This document shows positions 10,929-22,800 of a DNA stretch of 64,000 bases, piece after piece. Positions within the stretch are counted from its first letter, which is position 1. Each line of letters begins with the position of its first letter. The translations under genes and the position numbers were made by a program. Source of the DNA: Candidula unifasciata (taxonomy: Eukaryota > Mollusca > Gastropoda > Stylommatophora > Geomitridae); contig CAJHNH020000837.1 in assembly GCA_905116865.2 (NCBI GenBank), positions 27,411 through 91,410 of the forward strand, in the 5' to 3' direction. Below the pieces are notes generated by a model. The model was not told the DNA's origin, ran no database searches, and saw only the letters and a program-made list of their open reading frames with translations.

Positions 10929-12528
10929 AAGACCACACTGAAGATCCTGACTGGACAGACCACACTGAAGATCCTGACTGGACAGACCACACTGAAGATC
11001 CTGACTGGACAGACCACACTGAAGATCCTGACTGGACAGACCACACTGAAGATCCTAACTGGACAGACCACACTGAAGATCCTGACTGGACAGACCACAC
11101 TGAAGATCCTAACTGGACAGACCACACTGAAGATCCTGACTGGACAGACCACACTGAAGATCCTAACTGGACAGACCACACTGAAGATCCTGACTGGGAG
11201 ACCACACTGAAGATCCACTGGACAGACCACACTGAAGATCTTGACTGGACAGACCACACTGAAGATCCTGACTGGACAGACCACACTGAAGATCTTGACT
11301 GGACAGACCACACTGAAGATCTGACTGGACAGACCACACTGAAGATCCAACTGGACAGACCACACTGAAGATCTTGACTGGACAGACCACACTGAAGATC
11401 TTGACTGGACAGACCACACTGAAGATCTTGACTGGACAGACCACACTGAAGATCTTGACTGGACAGACCAAACTGAAGATCCTAACTGGACAGACCACAC
11501 TGAAGATCTTGACTGGACAGACCACACTGAAGATCCTGACTGGACAGACCACACTGAAGATCCTGACTGGACAGACCACACTGAAGATCTTGACTGGACA
11601 GACCACACTGAAGATCCTAACTGGACAGACCACACTGAAGATCTTGACTGGACAGACCACACTGAAGATCCTGACTGGACAGACCACACTGAAGATCTTG
11701 ACTGGACAGACCACACTGAAGATCTTGACTGGACAGACCACACTGAAGATCTTGACTGGACAGACCACACTGAAGATCTTGACTGGACAGACCACACTGA
11801 AGATCTTGACTGGACAGACCACACTAACTGGACAGACCACACTGAAGATCTTGACTGGACAGACCACACATGACTTGAAGATCCTAACTGGACTGACCAG
11901 ACACTGAAGATCCTAACTGGACAGACCACACTGAAGATCCTAACTGGACAGAACACACTGAAGATCCTAACTGGACAGACAGACTGGACAGACCATATGA
12001 AGATCTTGACTGGACAGACATCCTGAAGATCCTAGACTGGACAGACCACACTGAAGATCCTAACTGGACAGACCACACTGAAGATCCTAACTGGACAGAC
12101 CACACTGAAGATCCTAACTGGACAGACCACACTGAAGATCCTAACTGGACAGACCACACTGAAGACACTGGACAGACCACACTGAAGATCCTAACTGGAC
12201 AGACCACACTGAAGATCCTGACTGGACAGACCACACTGAAGATCCTAACTGGACAGACCACACTGAAGATCCTAACTGGACAGACCACACTGAAGATCCT
12301 AACTGGACAGACCACACTGAAGATCCTGACTGGACAGACCACACTGAAGATCCTGACTGGACAGACCACACTGAAGATCCTGACTGGACAGACCACACTG
12401 AAGATCCTGACTGGACAGACCACACTGAAGATCCTAACTGGACAGACCACACTGAAGATCCTAACTGGACAGACCACACTGAAGATCCTAACTGGACAGA
12501 CCACATTGAAGACCTTGACTGGACAAAC
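10929..12528. repeat. 27-bp satellite array, about 59 units
   Basis: The unit begins ACTGGACAGACCACACTGAA and ends GATCCTG/GATCTTG/GATCCTA. The 27-bp length is a multiple of 3 and lacks stops in several frames. The array therefore shows long spurious frames on both strands (TGQTTLKIL on plus, VWSVQSRSS or CPVRIFSVV on minus). Variant positions (CTG/TTG/CTA) alternate in local blocks, and shortened units near 11205, 11840 and 12165 shift the phase. Confidence 0.95.
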
Positions 12529-12669
12529 CTACACTGGTGCCCAGTCCTACACTGGCAGCTCAAACTCATGCTTTGTTCCTTAGCCTGATCTACACTAAGA
12601 TATCAGACCCCCCCCCCCCCCCCCCCCCCCAAGTTAGATCTTATTTTGGCATAATTACTGTCATTTTCT

Positions 12670-12920
12670 TGAGAGCTGTCGTGGTGAAGTGGATAGATGC
12701 ATGCTTGTGGCCTGAAGGTTGTCTGTTAAAATCCACATGATGCTGAATTTTTAAAAAAAAAATTACCTCGACTCTCAGGCTGACCCAGCCTAAAATGGGT
12801 ACCAGGTCAAGTCCTGGGAAATAAAGGCGGCTGGATCACCTACAGAGTGTTGATTGGTCTATAAAATATGGGTCTAGAACTATGTGCACAGTGTGCTTGA
12901 TGGCCTCAGGAAGGGTCCTT
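12670..12920 (+). mobile_element. SINE family A copy (plus)
   Basis: It has a tRNA-like head (GAGCTGTCGTGGTGAAGTGG), AATTACCTCGACTCTCAGG, CTGACCCAGCCTAAAATGGG, CAGGTCAAGTCCTGGGAA, then TTGGTCTATAAAATATGGG and AAGGGTCCTTTTC. The head lacks a clean box B. A poly-C run (12611-12630) precedes it. Confidence 0.75.
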
Positions 12921-13126
12921 TTCTTTTGCTCTTCTGTCTTAACACTTTGCTTACCAACTTTGACGATCGTTGAATTTCCAGACATATTCCTTGGTGACTT
13001 GATTTGACAAACGTTATTCACGGCATGTAGACTGCAGTAAGTACATTGTAACCGGCATTCATTGTGGTTACAGCAGACATTTTTAAGCTATTCATGCATG
13101 TCTAAGCATGTCTTCACTCTCCCCAG

Positions 13127-13360
13127 CTGTTCCATTTGTCAAGATCCCAACGGCTGTCAGGGGATCCAGTGTATACCGGAGCACTACACCCTGGAGCAGA
13201 CCACCCCAGTCCTGGATTAACTGCATGAGCGTCTGGTGCAGGACCAGTTTGGCAACTACATCATCCAGCATGACCTGAAGCACGACCACATGGAGGACAA
13301 GAGCAAGATTGTGCAGCATCGGGGCAAGGTGCTTGTGCTGGGTCAATGCAAGTTTGCTAG
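13127..13360 (+). pseudogene. Pumilio homology domain, later exon (decayed)
   Basis: It has a good acceptor (CACTCTCCCCAG) and a GTAGCC donor. After a 2-base frame loss near 13142 it reads [46 protein letters not shown], then [20 protein letters not shown]. This follows Pumilio repeats HPYGCRVIQRILEHCT and LVQDQYGNYVIQHVLEHG closely. It contains one in-frame stop and a three-codon deletion, and key RNA-contact residues are altered (for example CRVIQ to CQGIQ). The exon end at the KFA-Ser position fits the parental gene structure. It is a pseudogene fragment; the active gene must lie elsewhere. Confidence 0.9.
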
Positions 13361-13724
13361 GTAGCCTCTGGTTCATTTTGGCTAGAGTTTAGTTTGTTAG
13401 CATTATTTACATTTAGATAACCACAGTAAGGGGATGTCTTCTTTGATATGTCAAAGACAATCTCAGCCCAGTGCATTAACTCTGGAGCACTGGCAGGGAT
13501 CCATCCAGATTTATCCTACAGTGTCAGACATGTCAGTCTTCCATCGATGGACGGTCACCAGCAATAAATCTCTGGTGTCAGTTCCCTTATCACGATGGAA
13601 CATTTGGGCATCCCCTTTCTAATATCTTCCTGTTAAAACCATTGTCATCCTTGCACAGCTGTTCTCCAGCAGCAGTTTCCAGACCTGGTCTACTTGTTTG
13701 ATCTGCCCATAGTGGTCTATTTGG
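13361..13724. other. Nothing recognised
   Basis: The next Pumilio exon (CVTHA... region) was looked for and not seen. Confidence 0.4.
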
Positions 13725-14017
13725 GGAGCTGCCCTGTTGTAATGACACTCGCCTGCAGATCGAAAGTTTGTGTTTGGGGGGTCCTGACAGAGACTTTTTT
13801 CTGTCCAAAAAATTACCTTGGCTTCCAGGTTGACTCAGGCTTGAGTGGTTACCAGGTAAAGTCCTGGGAAGTAAAGATGGCCAGCAGGATGTTGACCACA
13901 TTTCCAACCCAGTACCAATTGGTCTATAAAATATCAGCCTAGCACTTGATGCCCAGTACACCTGAAGATGTGGAGAAGGGTCCTTTTTTTGGGGGGGGGG
14001 GGGGGGGGGGGGGGGGA
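13725..14017 (+). mobile_element. SINE family A copy (plus) ending in poly-G
   Basis: It runs TTGTAATGACACTCGCCTGC, AAATTACCTTGGCTTCCAGG, TTGACTCAGGCTTGAGTGG, CAGGTAAAGTCCTGGGAAG, TGGTCTATAAAATATCAGCC, ending AAGGGTCC, poly-T, then about 28 G (13990-14017). Confidence 0.8.
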
Positions 14018-14750
14018 GCAGTGACACTGACAAGTGTCCAGTTTCTGAGAAAGAAAATAATTTCAGAATATGTAAGTGCCACGCCCACTACCTCTGTTTA
14101 TGGACAACATTATGAATGAAAATCTAGAGGATAAACAGTGTTCCGATGACTTTAGTAGTGTGATATTGAAAGTGAAAGTAATTATTTATCTAAACTTGTC
14201 CCCAGTGGCAACATAATTATTATTTATATGGACATTTTGAGTCAGAAAGTTTCATCACAATTAGTGTGTGCATGTTGTCATCATAGCCTCAAATTAGTTG
14301 AATCTCACAGGCAAGGGTTAGGAAGTAGGATTGTATTTTCAGTGACTGCAGTTGCTACACCTATTGGGTTGTAACTACAGCTGTTTCATTAGCAGTGAGT
14401 ATTCAGTGATTGTGCTAGGACATTCTTGCATATTGTGAAGGCACTGGAGCTCAATGTTGGACAGTTTGCTATAGACTGTTTTCTAGATAAGGATATTCGC
14501 TGCATTAAAAATGCTCTAACAGCAAGCCAGAGATACATTATATGAAGCCAGAATAGCTAAAAGGTTGAGTAGACTTACTAAAGATAAGCAGGTCCACCAG
14601 GAGGGATTAACTGGAGGACATTAGCTCATTCAAGCCGAGTAAGTGCAATTATTCTCTTTGAAAATTTACGGAAAACTTTGCCAAAAATGTAGGGGTGTGA
14701 CTGATCTTTTGGTGTTTCCCCCCTAAACTATTGGAGATAAATTAATCAAC
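14018..14750. other. Nothing recognised
   Basis: AT-rich unique sequence without coding or repeat signals. Confidence 0.4.
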
Positions 14751-14756
14751 TTTGGT

Positions 14757-15556
14757 ACACAGCTTTACAACACAACACGCAGCTTTACAACACAACACGC
14801 AGCTTTACAACACAACACGCAGCTTTACAACACAACACGCAGCTTTACAACACAACACAACACGCAGCTTTACAGCACAACACGCAGCTTTACAACACAA
14901 CACGCAGCTTTACAACACAACACGCAGCTTTACAACACAACACGCAGCTTTACAACACAACACGCAGCTTTACAACACAACACGCAGCTTTACAACACAA
15001 CACGCAGCTTTACAACACAACATGCAGCGTTGCAGCACAGCACGCAGCTTTACAACACAGCACGCATTTTTACAACACAGCATGCAGCTTTACATCACAG
15101 CATGCAGCTTTACAACACAGCATGCAGCTTTACATCACAGCATGCAGCTTTACATCACAGCATGCAGCTCTACATCACAGCATGCAGCTTTACAACACAG
15201 CACACAGCTTTACAACACAGCACGCAGCTTTTCAGCACAACACCTAGCTTTTCAGCACACAGCTTTACAGCACAGCACGCAGCTTTACAACAATAACACG
15301 CAGCTTTACAACAATAACAGGCAGCTTTACAACAAATAACACGCAGCTTTACAACAATAACAGGCAGCTTTACAGCAATAACAGGCACCTTTACAACAAT
15401 AACAGGCACCTTTACAACAATAACACGCAGCTTTACAACAAATAACAGGCAGCTTTACAACAATAACAGGCAGCTTTACAACAATAACAGGCAGCTTTAC
15501 AGCAATAACAGGCACCTTTACAACAGTAACACGCAGCTTTACAACAATAACAGGCC
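14757..15556. repeat. 20/21-bp minisatellite array, about 39 units
   Basis: The first half has a 20-bp unit (CAGCTTTACAACACAACACG). From about 15290 the unit becomes 21 bp with an ACAATAACAGG ending. Intermediate variants (CATCACAGCATG) sit between them, so the array has local subfamilies. A 195-residue frame through it is an artefact of stop-free repeats. Confidence 0.95.
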
Positions 15557-15892
15557 TCCTATCACCAGCTTCAAGAAATATCTAATGTAAGTTGAGTTAT
15601 AAATATTTTAATTTTATAATACCCTGGTTATTTTAGCCCCATATTAAAAACTTCATAGCTTAAAGTATTATTAGTACAAACAAACTAGAGGTGGGGCATC
15701 TAACTGTAACAATGAACTGTTATGACTCCAAAATTCAGGACTTCTTTATTTAGGGTTAGTTCAGAAAATATTTGTACAAAACCATATATTTTTATTATCA
15801 TGCAGAAGTAAAGGACATGCTTTTTACACCAAGCGATCCACTGTTGTGGGTCCACATGAGTTTATGTTGATATTCTAGACTGACAGATTTGT
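15557..15892. other. Nothing recognised
   Basis: AT-rich flank between two satellite arrays. Its end (GACTGACAGATTTGTG) may be a SINE-B edge. Confidence 0.35.
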
Positions 15893-18800
15893 GTGTGAGA
15901 GAGCTGGGGAAAGAGGGAGGGAGGGAGGGAGGATGGATGGAGAGAGGGCTGGGGGAGGGAGGAGATGGAGAGAGGGCTGGGGGAGGGAGGGGGATGGAGA
16001 GAGGGCTGGGGGAGGGAGGGGGGGATGGAGAGAGAGCTGGGGGATGGAGAGAGGGCTAAGGAAGGGAGGGGCTGGGGAGAGCGGAGAGAGGGCTGGGGGA
16101 GGGTGGGGACTGGGGGAGCGGAGAGAGGGCTAAGGAAGGGTAGGGAGGGGGGGGAAGAGGATAGGGGGGGGGGGGGGGAAGAGGGTAGGGAGGGGGGGGG
16201 AAGAGGGTAGGGAGGGGGGGGGAAGAGGGTAGGGAGGGGGGGGGAAGAGGATAAATAGGGGGGGCAAGAGGATCGGGAGAAGAGGATAGGAGGGGGGGGG
16301 GAAAAGAGGGTAGGGAGGGGGGGGGGGGAAAGAGGGTAGGGAGGGGGGGGGAAAGAGGGTAGGAGGGGGGGGAAAGAGGGTAGGGAGGGGGGGGGGGAAA
16401 GAGGGTAGGGAGGGGGGGGGGAAAGAGGGTAGGGAGGGGGGGGGAAAGAGGGTAGGGAGGGGGGGGGGAAAAGAGGAGGGGAGGAGGGGGGGGGGAAAGA
16501 GGGTAGGGAGGGGGGGGGAAAGAGGGTAGGGAGGGGGGGGGGAAAGAGGGTAGGGAGGGGGGGGGGGAAAGAGGGTAGGGAGGGGGGGGGGGAAGAGGGG
16601 TAGGGAGGGGGGGGGAAAGAGGGTAGGGAGGGGGGGGGGGGAAAGAGGGTAAGGAGAGGGGGGGGGGGAGGGAGAGAGAGGGAGGGGGGGGAAAGAGGGT
16701 AGGGAGGGGGGGGGGGAAAAGAGGGTAGGGAGGGGGGGGAAAGAGGGTAGGGAGGGGGGGGAAAAGAGGGGGGGGGGGGGGGGGGAAAGAGGGTAGGGAG
16801 GGGGGGGGGGAAAGAGGGTAGGGAGGGGGGGGAAAGAGGGTAGGGAGGGGGGGAAGAAAGAGGGTAGGAGGGGGGGGGAAAGAGTAGTAGGGAGGGGGGG
16901 GGGGGGAAAGAGGGGAGGGAGGGGGGGGGGGAAAGAGGGTAGGGGAGGGGGGGGGGGAAAGAGGGTAGGGAGGGGGGGGGGGGAAAGAGGGTAGGGAGGG
17001 GGGGGGAAAGAGGGGAGAGGGGGGGGGGGGGAAAAGAGAGGTAGGGGGGGGGGAAGAAGAGGGTAGGGAGGGGGGGGGAAAGAGGGTAGGGGAGGGGGGG
17101 AAGGAAAGAGGGTAGGGAGGGGGGGGGGGGAAAGAGGGTAGGGAGGGGGGGGAAAGAGGGTAGGGAGGGGGGGGGAAAAGAGGGTAGGGAGGGGGGGGAA
17201 AAGAGGGTAGGGGAGGGGGGGGGAAAAGAGGGTAGGGAGGGGGGGGGAAAAGAGGGTTAGGGAGGGGGGGGGAAAAGAGGGTAGGGAGAGGGGGGGGGAA
17301 AAGAGGGGTAGGGAGGGGGGGGGAAAAGAGGGTAGGGAGGGGGGGGGAAAAAGAGGGTAGGGAGGGGGGGGGAAAAGAGGGTAGGGAGGGGGGGGGGGAA
17401 AAGAGGGTAGAGGAGGGGGGGGGGGAAAGAGGGTAGGGAGGAGGGGGGGGGAAAGAGGGTAGAGGAGGGGGGGGGAAGAGGGTAGGGAGGGGGGGGGAAG
17501 AGGGGTAGGGAGGGGGGGGGAAGAGGGAGGGGGGGGGGGGGGAAGAGGGTAGGGAGGGGGGGGGAAAAGAGGGTAGGGAGGGAGGGGGAAAAGAGGGTAG
17601 GGAGGGAGGGGGAAAGAGGGTAGGGAGGAGGGGGAAAAGAGGGTAGGGAGGGAGGGGGAAAAGAGGGTAGGGAGGGAGGGGGAAAAGAGGGTAGGAGAGG
17701 GAGGGGAAAAGAGGGTAGGAGGGAGGGGGAAAAGAGAGGGTAGGGAGGGAGGGGGAAAAGAGGGTAGGGAGGGAGGGGGGAAAAAGAGGGTAGGGAGGAG
17801 AGGGGAAAAGAGGGTAGGGAGGGAGGGGAAAAGAGGGTAGGAGGGGGGGGGGAAAAGAGGGTAGGGAGGGAGGGGGAAAGAGGGTAGGGAGGGAGGGGGG
17901 AAAAGAGGGTAGGGAGGGAGGGGGAAAAGAGGGTAGGGAGGGAGGGGGAAAAAGAGGGTAGGGAGGGAGGGGGAAAAAGAGGGTAGGGAGGGAGGGGGAA
18001 AAGAGGGTAGGGAGGGAGGGGGAAAAGAGGGTAGGGAGGGAGGGGGAAAAGAGGGTAGGGAGGGAGGGGGAAAAGAGGGGAGGGAGGGAGGAGGGAAAAG
18101 AGGGGGGGGGAGGGGAGGGGGAAAAAGAGGGAGGGAGGGGGGGGGGAAAGAGGGTAGGGAGGGAGGGGGAAAAAAAGAGGTAGGGAGGAGGGAAAAAGAG
18201 GGTAGGGAGGGAGGGGAAAAGAGGGTAGGGAGGAGGAGAGGAAGGGAAGGGAGGGGTAGGGAGGGAGGGGGAAAAGAGGGTAGGGAGGGAGGGGAAAAAA
18301 GAGGGTAGGGAGGAGGGGGGAAAAGAGGGTAGGGAGGGAGGGGGAAAAGAGGGGTAGGGAGGAGGGGGGGGAAAAGAGGGTAGGGAGGGAGGGGGGGGGA
18401 AGAAGAGGGTAGGGAGGGAGGGGGGGGGAAAAGAGGGGAGGAGGGAGGGGGGGGGAAAAGAGGGTAGGGAGGGAGGGGGGGGGAAGAGGGTAGGGAGGGA
18501 GGGGGGGGAAAGAGAGGTAGGGAGGAGGGGGGGGGAAAGGAGGGTAGGGAGGGAGGGGGGGGAAAGAGGGTAGGGAGGGAGGGGGGGTGAAAGAGGAGGA
18601 GGAGGGAGGGGGAGGAGGAGGAGGAGGGGGGAGGAAGGAGGGAGGGAGGGGGGGAGGGGAGGGAGGGAGGGAGGGGGGAAAGAGGGAGAGGGGGAAAGAG
18701 GGGCAGGGTGGGGAGGGGGGAAAGAGGGGAGGGAGGGGAGGGGGGAAAGAGGGGAGGGAGGGGAGGGGGGAAGAGAGGGGAGGGAGGGGGGGGGGAAAAA

Positions 18801-20370
18801 GAGGGGAGGGGGAGGGGGGAAAAGAGGGGAGGGAGGGAGGGGGGAAAAGAGGGGAGGGAGGGAGGGGGGAAAAGAGGGGAGGGAGGGAGGGGGGAAAAGA
18901 GGGGACGGAGGAGGGGGGAAAAGAAAAGTAGGACGGAGGGAAAGAGGGAGGAGGGGGGAGGAAAAAGAGGGGGGGGGGAGGGGGGGAAAGAGGGGAGGGG
19001 GCTGGGGAGAGCGGAGAGAGGGCTGGGGAGGGAGGAGGGCTAAGGGAGGGAGGGGGCTGGGAGAGCGGAGAGAGGGCTGGGGTGATGAGTAGAGGGCTGG
19101 GGGAGGGAGAGGGGGCATGGGTAGAGGGCTGGGGGAGGGAGAGGGGGCATGGGTAGAGGGCTGGGGGAGGGAGAGGAGGCATGGGTAGAGGGCTGGGGAG
19201 GGAGAGGAGGCATGGGTAGAGGGCTGGGGAAGGGAGGGCGTGCTGGGGAGAGGACTAGTTGGGAGAGGGCTGATGGAAGCGGGGATAGGGTAGGGAGGGA
19301 GGGGGAGAAAGAGTGTATGGAGGGGGAGAAAGAGGGTAGGGAGGGAGGGGGAAGAGGGAAGGGGGGAAGAGGAGGGAGGGAGAGGGGAAAGAGGGTAGGG
19401 AGGGAGAGGGGAAAGAGGGTAGGGAGGGAGGGGGGAAAGAGGGTAGGGAGGGAGGGGGAAAGAGGGTGGGGAGGGAGGGGAAAGAGGGTGGGGAGGGGGA
19501 AGGAAGAGGGGGAGGGGAGGGGGAAGAGGGTAGGGAGGGGGGAAGAGGGGAGGGCAGGGAGGGAGGGGGGAAAGAGGGGAGGGGGGGAAAGAGGGGAGGG
19601 GGGAAGAGGGTAGGGAGGAAGAGGGGGGAAAGAGGGTAGGGAGGGAGGGGAAGGGAAAGTGGGTAGGGAGGGGGAAGACGATAGGGAGGGAGGGGGAAGA
19701 GGGGAGGGAGGGGGAAAGAGGATAGGGAGGGAGGGGGGGAAGAGGATAGGGAGGGAGGGAGGGAGGGAGGGGGAAAGAGGATAGGGAGGGAGGGAGGGGA
19801 AAGAGGATAGGGAGGGAGGGAGGGGGGAAAGAGGATAGGGAGGGGAGGGAGGGGGGAAAGAGGATAGGGAGGGAGGGATGGAGGGGGGAAAGAGGATAGG
19901 GAGGGGGGGAGGGGGGAAGAGGATAGGGAGGGAAGGGGGGGAAAGAGGGGTAGGGAGGGAGGGGGGAAAGAGGGTAGGGAGGGGGGGGGGAAAGAGGGTA
20001 GGGAGGGAGGGGGGAAAGAGGGTGGGGAGGGGAGGGGGGAAAGAGGGTCGGGAGGGAGGGGGGAAAGAGGGTCGGGGAGGGGGGAAAGAGGGTCGGGGAG
20101 GGGGGAAAGAGGGTAGGGGAGGGGGGAAAGAGGGTAGGGAGGGAGGGGGGAAAGAGGGTAGGGAGGGAGGGGGGAAAGAGGGGAGGGGGAAAAGAGGGGA
20201 GGGGGAAAAGAGGGGAGGGGGAAAAGAGGGGAGGGGGAGAGGGGAAAGAGGGAGGGGGGAAAGAGGGGAGGGAGGGAGGGGGGAAAGAGGGGAGGGAGGG
20301 AGGGGGGAAAGAGGGGAGGGAGGGAGGGGGGAAAGAGGGGAGGGAGGGGGGAAAGAGGGGAGGGAGGGAG
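15893..20370. repeat. 4.5-kb pure purine (G/A) minisatellite tract
   Basis: The plus strand is almost only G and A, with a core GGGAGGGGGGGGAAAGAGGG and a single T per unit (GGGTAGG). Unit size is about 20-26 bp with variable G runs. Sub-blocks are: G8-11 units to about 17560, GGGAGGGAGGGGG units to about 18590, a T-free block, CTGGGGAGAGCGGAGAG variants (19000-19260), then A-richer units to 20370. A 1462-residue minus-strand frame of Pro/Ser/Phe/Leu/Tyr is an artefact. Such tracts can form triplex or G-quadruplex DNA (general knowledge). Confidence 0.97.
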
Positions 20371-20374
20371 GGGG

Positions 20375-20505
20375 AAGACGAATCTGTTTTACAGATTTGA
20401 CTTATTTGTACGCAGACTACTGGTTCCTGGCCTCTCAGGGGCATGCACCCTGACTTAGAAGGAAACTCCTATAACTATAATTAGTCGCCTTTTGTGACAT
20501 ACACG
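20375..20505 (-). mobile_element. SINE family B fragment at edge of purine tract
   Basis: It contains TACAGATTTGACTTATTTG, GCAGACTACTGGTTCCTGGC, CTCTCAGGGGCATGCACC and AATTAGTCGCCTTTTGTGAC. This is the 5' half of family B in minus orientation. The purine array begins exactly where the GAA-rich side of this SINE would be. Confidence 0.7.
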
Positions 20506-20830
20506 TGGTTGTGTGACATGCATGTGGTCATGTGACATGCCTGTGGTTGTGTGACAGATGTGTGGTTGTGTGACATGCCTGTGGTCATTTGACATGCCTG
20601 TGGTTGTGTGATATGCCTGTGGTCGTGTGACAGACGCATGGTTGTGTGACATGCATGTGGTCGTGTGACATGCCTGTGGTTGTGTGACAGATGTGTGGTT
20701 GTGTGACATGCCTGTGGTCATGTGACATGCCTGTGGTTGTGTGACATGCCTGTGGTCGTGTGACATGCATGTGGTTGTGTGACAGATGCATAATTGTGTG
20801 ACATATGTGTGGTTGTGTGACAGAGGTGTT
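20500..20830. repeat. 19-bp minisatellite, about 17 units
   Basis: The unit is TGTGACATGCCTGTGGTTG with GTC, CATG and AGATGTG variants. The His/Thr/Met-rich minus-strand frames are artefacts. Confidence 0.9.
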
Positions 20831-20984
20831 TGAAGCAGTGTGTCTATTCTGGTATTTCCTCCACAATAGCGTCACAGAACCAACATGTGGAAAACTTGGA
20901 TGCAACTGGGAAGTATTCATAAAAATACCACTTCCACAACTTTAGACATACTGAATATACGGTGGTTGGTCTTCTTATATGTCT

Positions 20985-21180
20985 ACCCTTAACACAGTGG
21001 TTGGCACACTCGGATGTGGTTTACAGCTAGGCTATGAAATCTGTGCCTTTCTGGTTAACAGATCAAATTTCAACAAACTCCCAAAAAATGTCCTTCTATA
21101 TGCTTGTTAGGGGGCCAGTCAGTCTATCCCTCTCCTACCCCCCCCCCCCCAACCCAACCCAAATTGACCCTAGAAGTCAG
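20985..21180 (+). mobile_element. SINE family D copy
   Basis: It contains GTTGGCACACTCGGATGTGG, TTTACAGCTAGGCTATGAAA and a TGCTTGTTAGGGGGCCAGT segment. Diverged; includes a poly-C run (about 21139-21150). Confidence 0.45.
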
Positions 21181-21279
21181 GCGGGTAACATTTTGATACA
21201 ACTGCGAAGCTACAGTAAAAATACCATTCTGACACTGTTAGGCATATGGCTACATGGTGGTAATCCCCATACTTTATAA

Positions 21280-21490
21280 ACTAATCATCCCCTTCAAAGT
21301 CAGAGTGCATCACCTGAGAGTCCAGGAACCAACAGTCTGCATACAATCAAGCCAGATTTCTGTTAAACCAGAAATGCATGCCAACCGCGAGTTCTGGAAC
21401 AACACCAAAGCCCAGAAGTGGATGAACAACCAGAACTTTCCACTGGAGGTTACAGTCGGTGGATGCACAGGAAGAATAATATAAAACAAT
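21280..21490 (+). mobile_element. SINE family B copy (plus)
   Basis: It contains AAAGTCAGAGTGCATCACC, CCAACAGTCTGCATACAA, AAGTGGATGAACAACCAG and TTTCCACTGGAGGTTACAG, ending GAAGAATAATA. Confidence 0.75.
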
Positions 21491-21509
21491 AATAATGATG
21501 AAATTCTGA

Positions 21510-22360
21510 TGTAAGTTCAATCAGACCCTAGAACCATGTCTGACATTGATGTAATGTTGATGAAGGGACCTAAAACCATGTCTGACATTGATGTAATGTT
21601 GATAAAGGGGACCCCAGAACCATGTCTGACATTGATGTAATGTGGAAAGGTGGGACCCCAGAACCATGTCTGACATTGATGTAATGTTGATGAAGGGACC
21701 CTAGAACCATGTCTGACATTGATGTAATGTTGATAAAGGGGACCCTAGAACCATGTCTGACATTGATGTAATGTTGATAAAGGGGACCCTAGAACCATGT
21801 CTGACATTGATGTAATGTTGATGAAGGGACCCTAGAACCATGTCTGACATTGATGTAATTTGGATGAAGGGACTCTAGAACCATGTCTGACATTGATGTA
21901 ATGTTGATGAAGGGACCCTAGAACCATGTCTGACATTGATGTAATTTTGATGAAGGGACCCTAGAACCATGTCTGACATTGATGTAATTTGGATGAAGGG
22001 ACCCTAGAACCATGTCTGACATTGATGTGTAATTGGATGAAGGGACCCTAGAACCATGTCTGACATTGAGAACCTAGAACCATGTCTGACATTGATGTAA
22101 TTTGGATGAAGGGACCCTAGAACCATGTCTGACATTGATGTAATGTTGATGAAGGGACCCTAGAACCATGTCTGACATTGATGTTGTAAGGGACCTAGAA
22201 CCATGTCTTTTGATGATGAAGGGACCCTAGAACCATGTCTGACATTGATGTAATGCTGATGAAGGGACTCTAGAACCATGTCTGACATTGATGTAATGCT
22301 GATGAAGGGACTCTAGAACCATGTCTGACATTGATGTAATGTAGAAAGGTGGGACCCCAG
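21510..22360. repeat. 43-bp minisatellite, about 20 units
   Basis: The unit contains AGAACCATGTCTGACATTGA, TGTAATGTTGATGAAGGGA and CCCT. Truncated units occur near 22065 and 22180. Confidence 0.95.
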
Positions 22361-22524
22361 AACAATAAGCTTTAAAAAATAAATAACCTGAATGGGATTC
22401 AAACTCAGGATCACTGAGGCAGCTGGTCAGTGTATGAGCCATGTGCTGTCACATCTCCGACAGCACAGAGAAGTAAATCTGATGGCTACAGGAAACTGCT
22501 AGAAATGAACTAGAGATTCAATCT

Positions 22525-22800
22525 GGCAGAAGCTTCTTCTTCTTTGCACTCACCGGCTGTAAACTCAGAGGAAAAGTTCTTGTTCATCCATTTCTGGACT
22601 TTAGTATTGTTCTAAAGTTTTGCATGTACATCCGTTTTACAGATCTGGCTTTTTTTAAATTGGTTCCTCGCCTCTCAGACAGATGCACTCCAACTTCAGA
22701 CAAAACATCCCTAATTGTTTGACTCTTATGACATGTGTATTAGGAGTGCAGTGTCTTTTATCCCCCCCCCCCCCCCACCTCCCGCAATGGGCTCCCAGAA
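22525..22800 (-). mobile_element. SINE family B copy (minus)
   Basis: It starts with a TTCTTCTTC tail, then CACTCACCGGCTGTAAACTC, TTCATCCATTTCTGGACTTT, TACAGATCTGGCT and CTCTCAGACAGATGCACTCC, ending at a poly-C run and CCCAGAACCCT. It is a full-length family-B copy in minus orientation. Confidence 0.8.

Noticed and set aside
10895..11956. 353-residue minus-strand open frame
   Set aside because: It changes peptide register each time the 27-bp satellite has an indel; it is a repeat artefact, not a protein.
10929..12528. CRISPR array
   Set aside because: Units are contiguous without unique spacers, and the DNA is eukaryotic.
14752..15339. 195-residue Gln/Asn/Thr-rich plus-strand frame
   Set aside because: A pure product of the 20-bp satellite, whose length is not a multiple of 3, giving a 20-residue period.
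16056..20444. 1462-residue minus-strand open frame
   Set aside because: It is the complement of the polypurine tract, so only Pro, Ser, Phe, Leu and Tyr codons occur and stops are excluded by composition.
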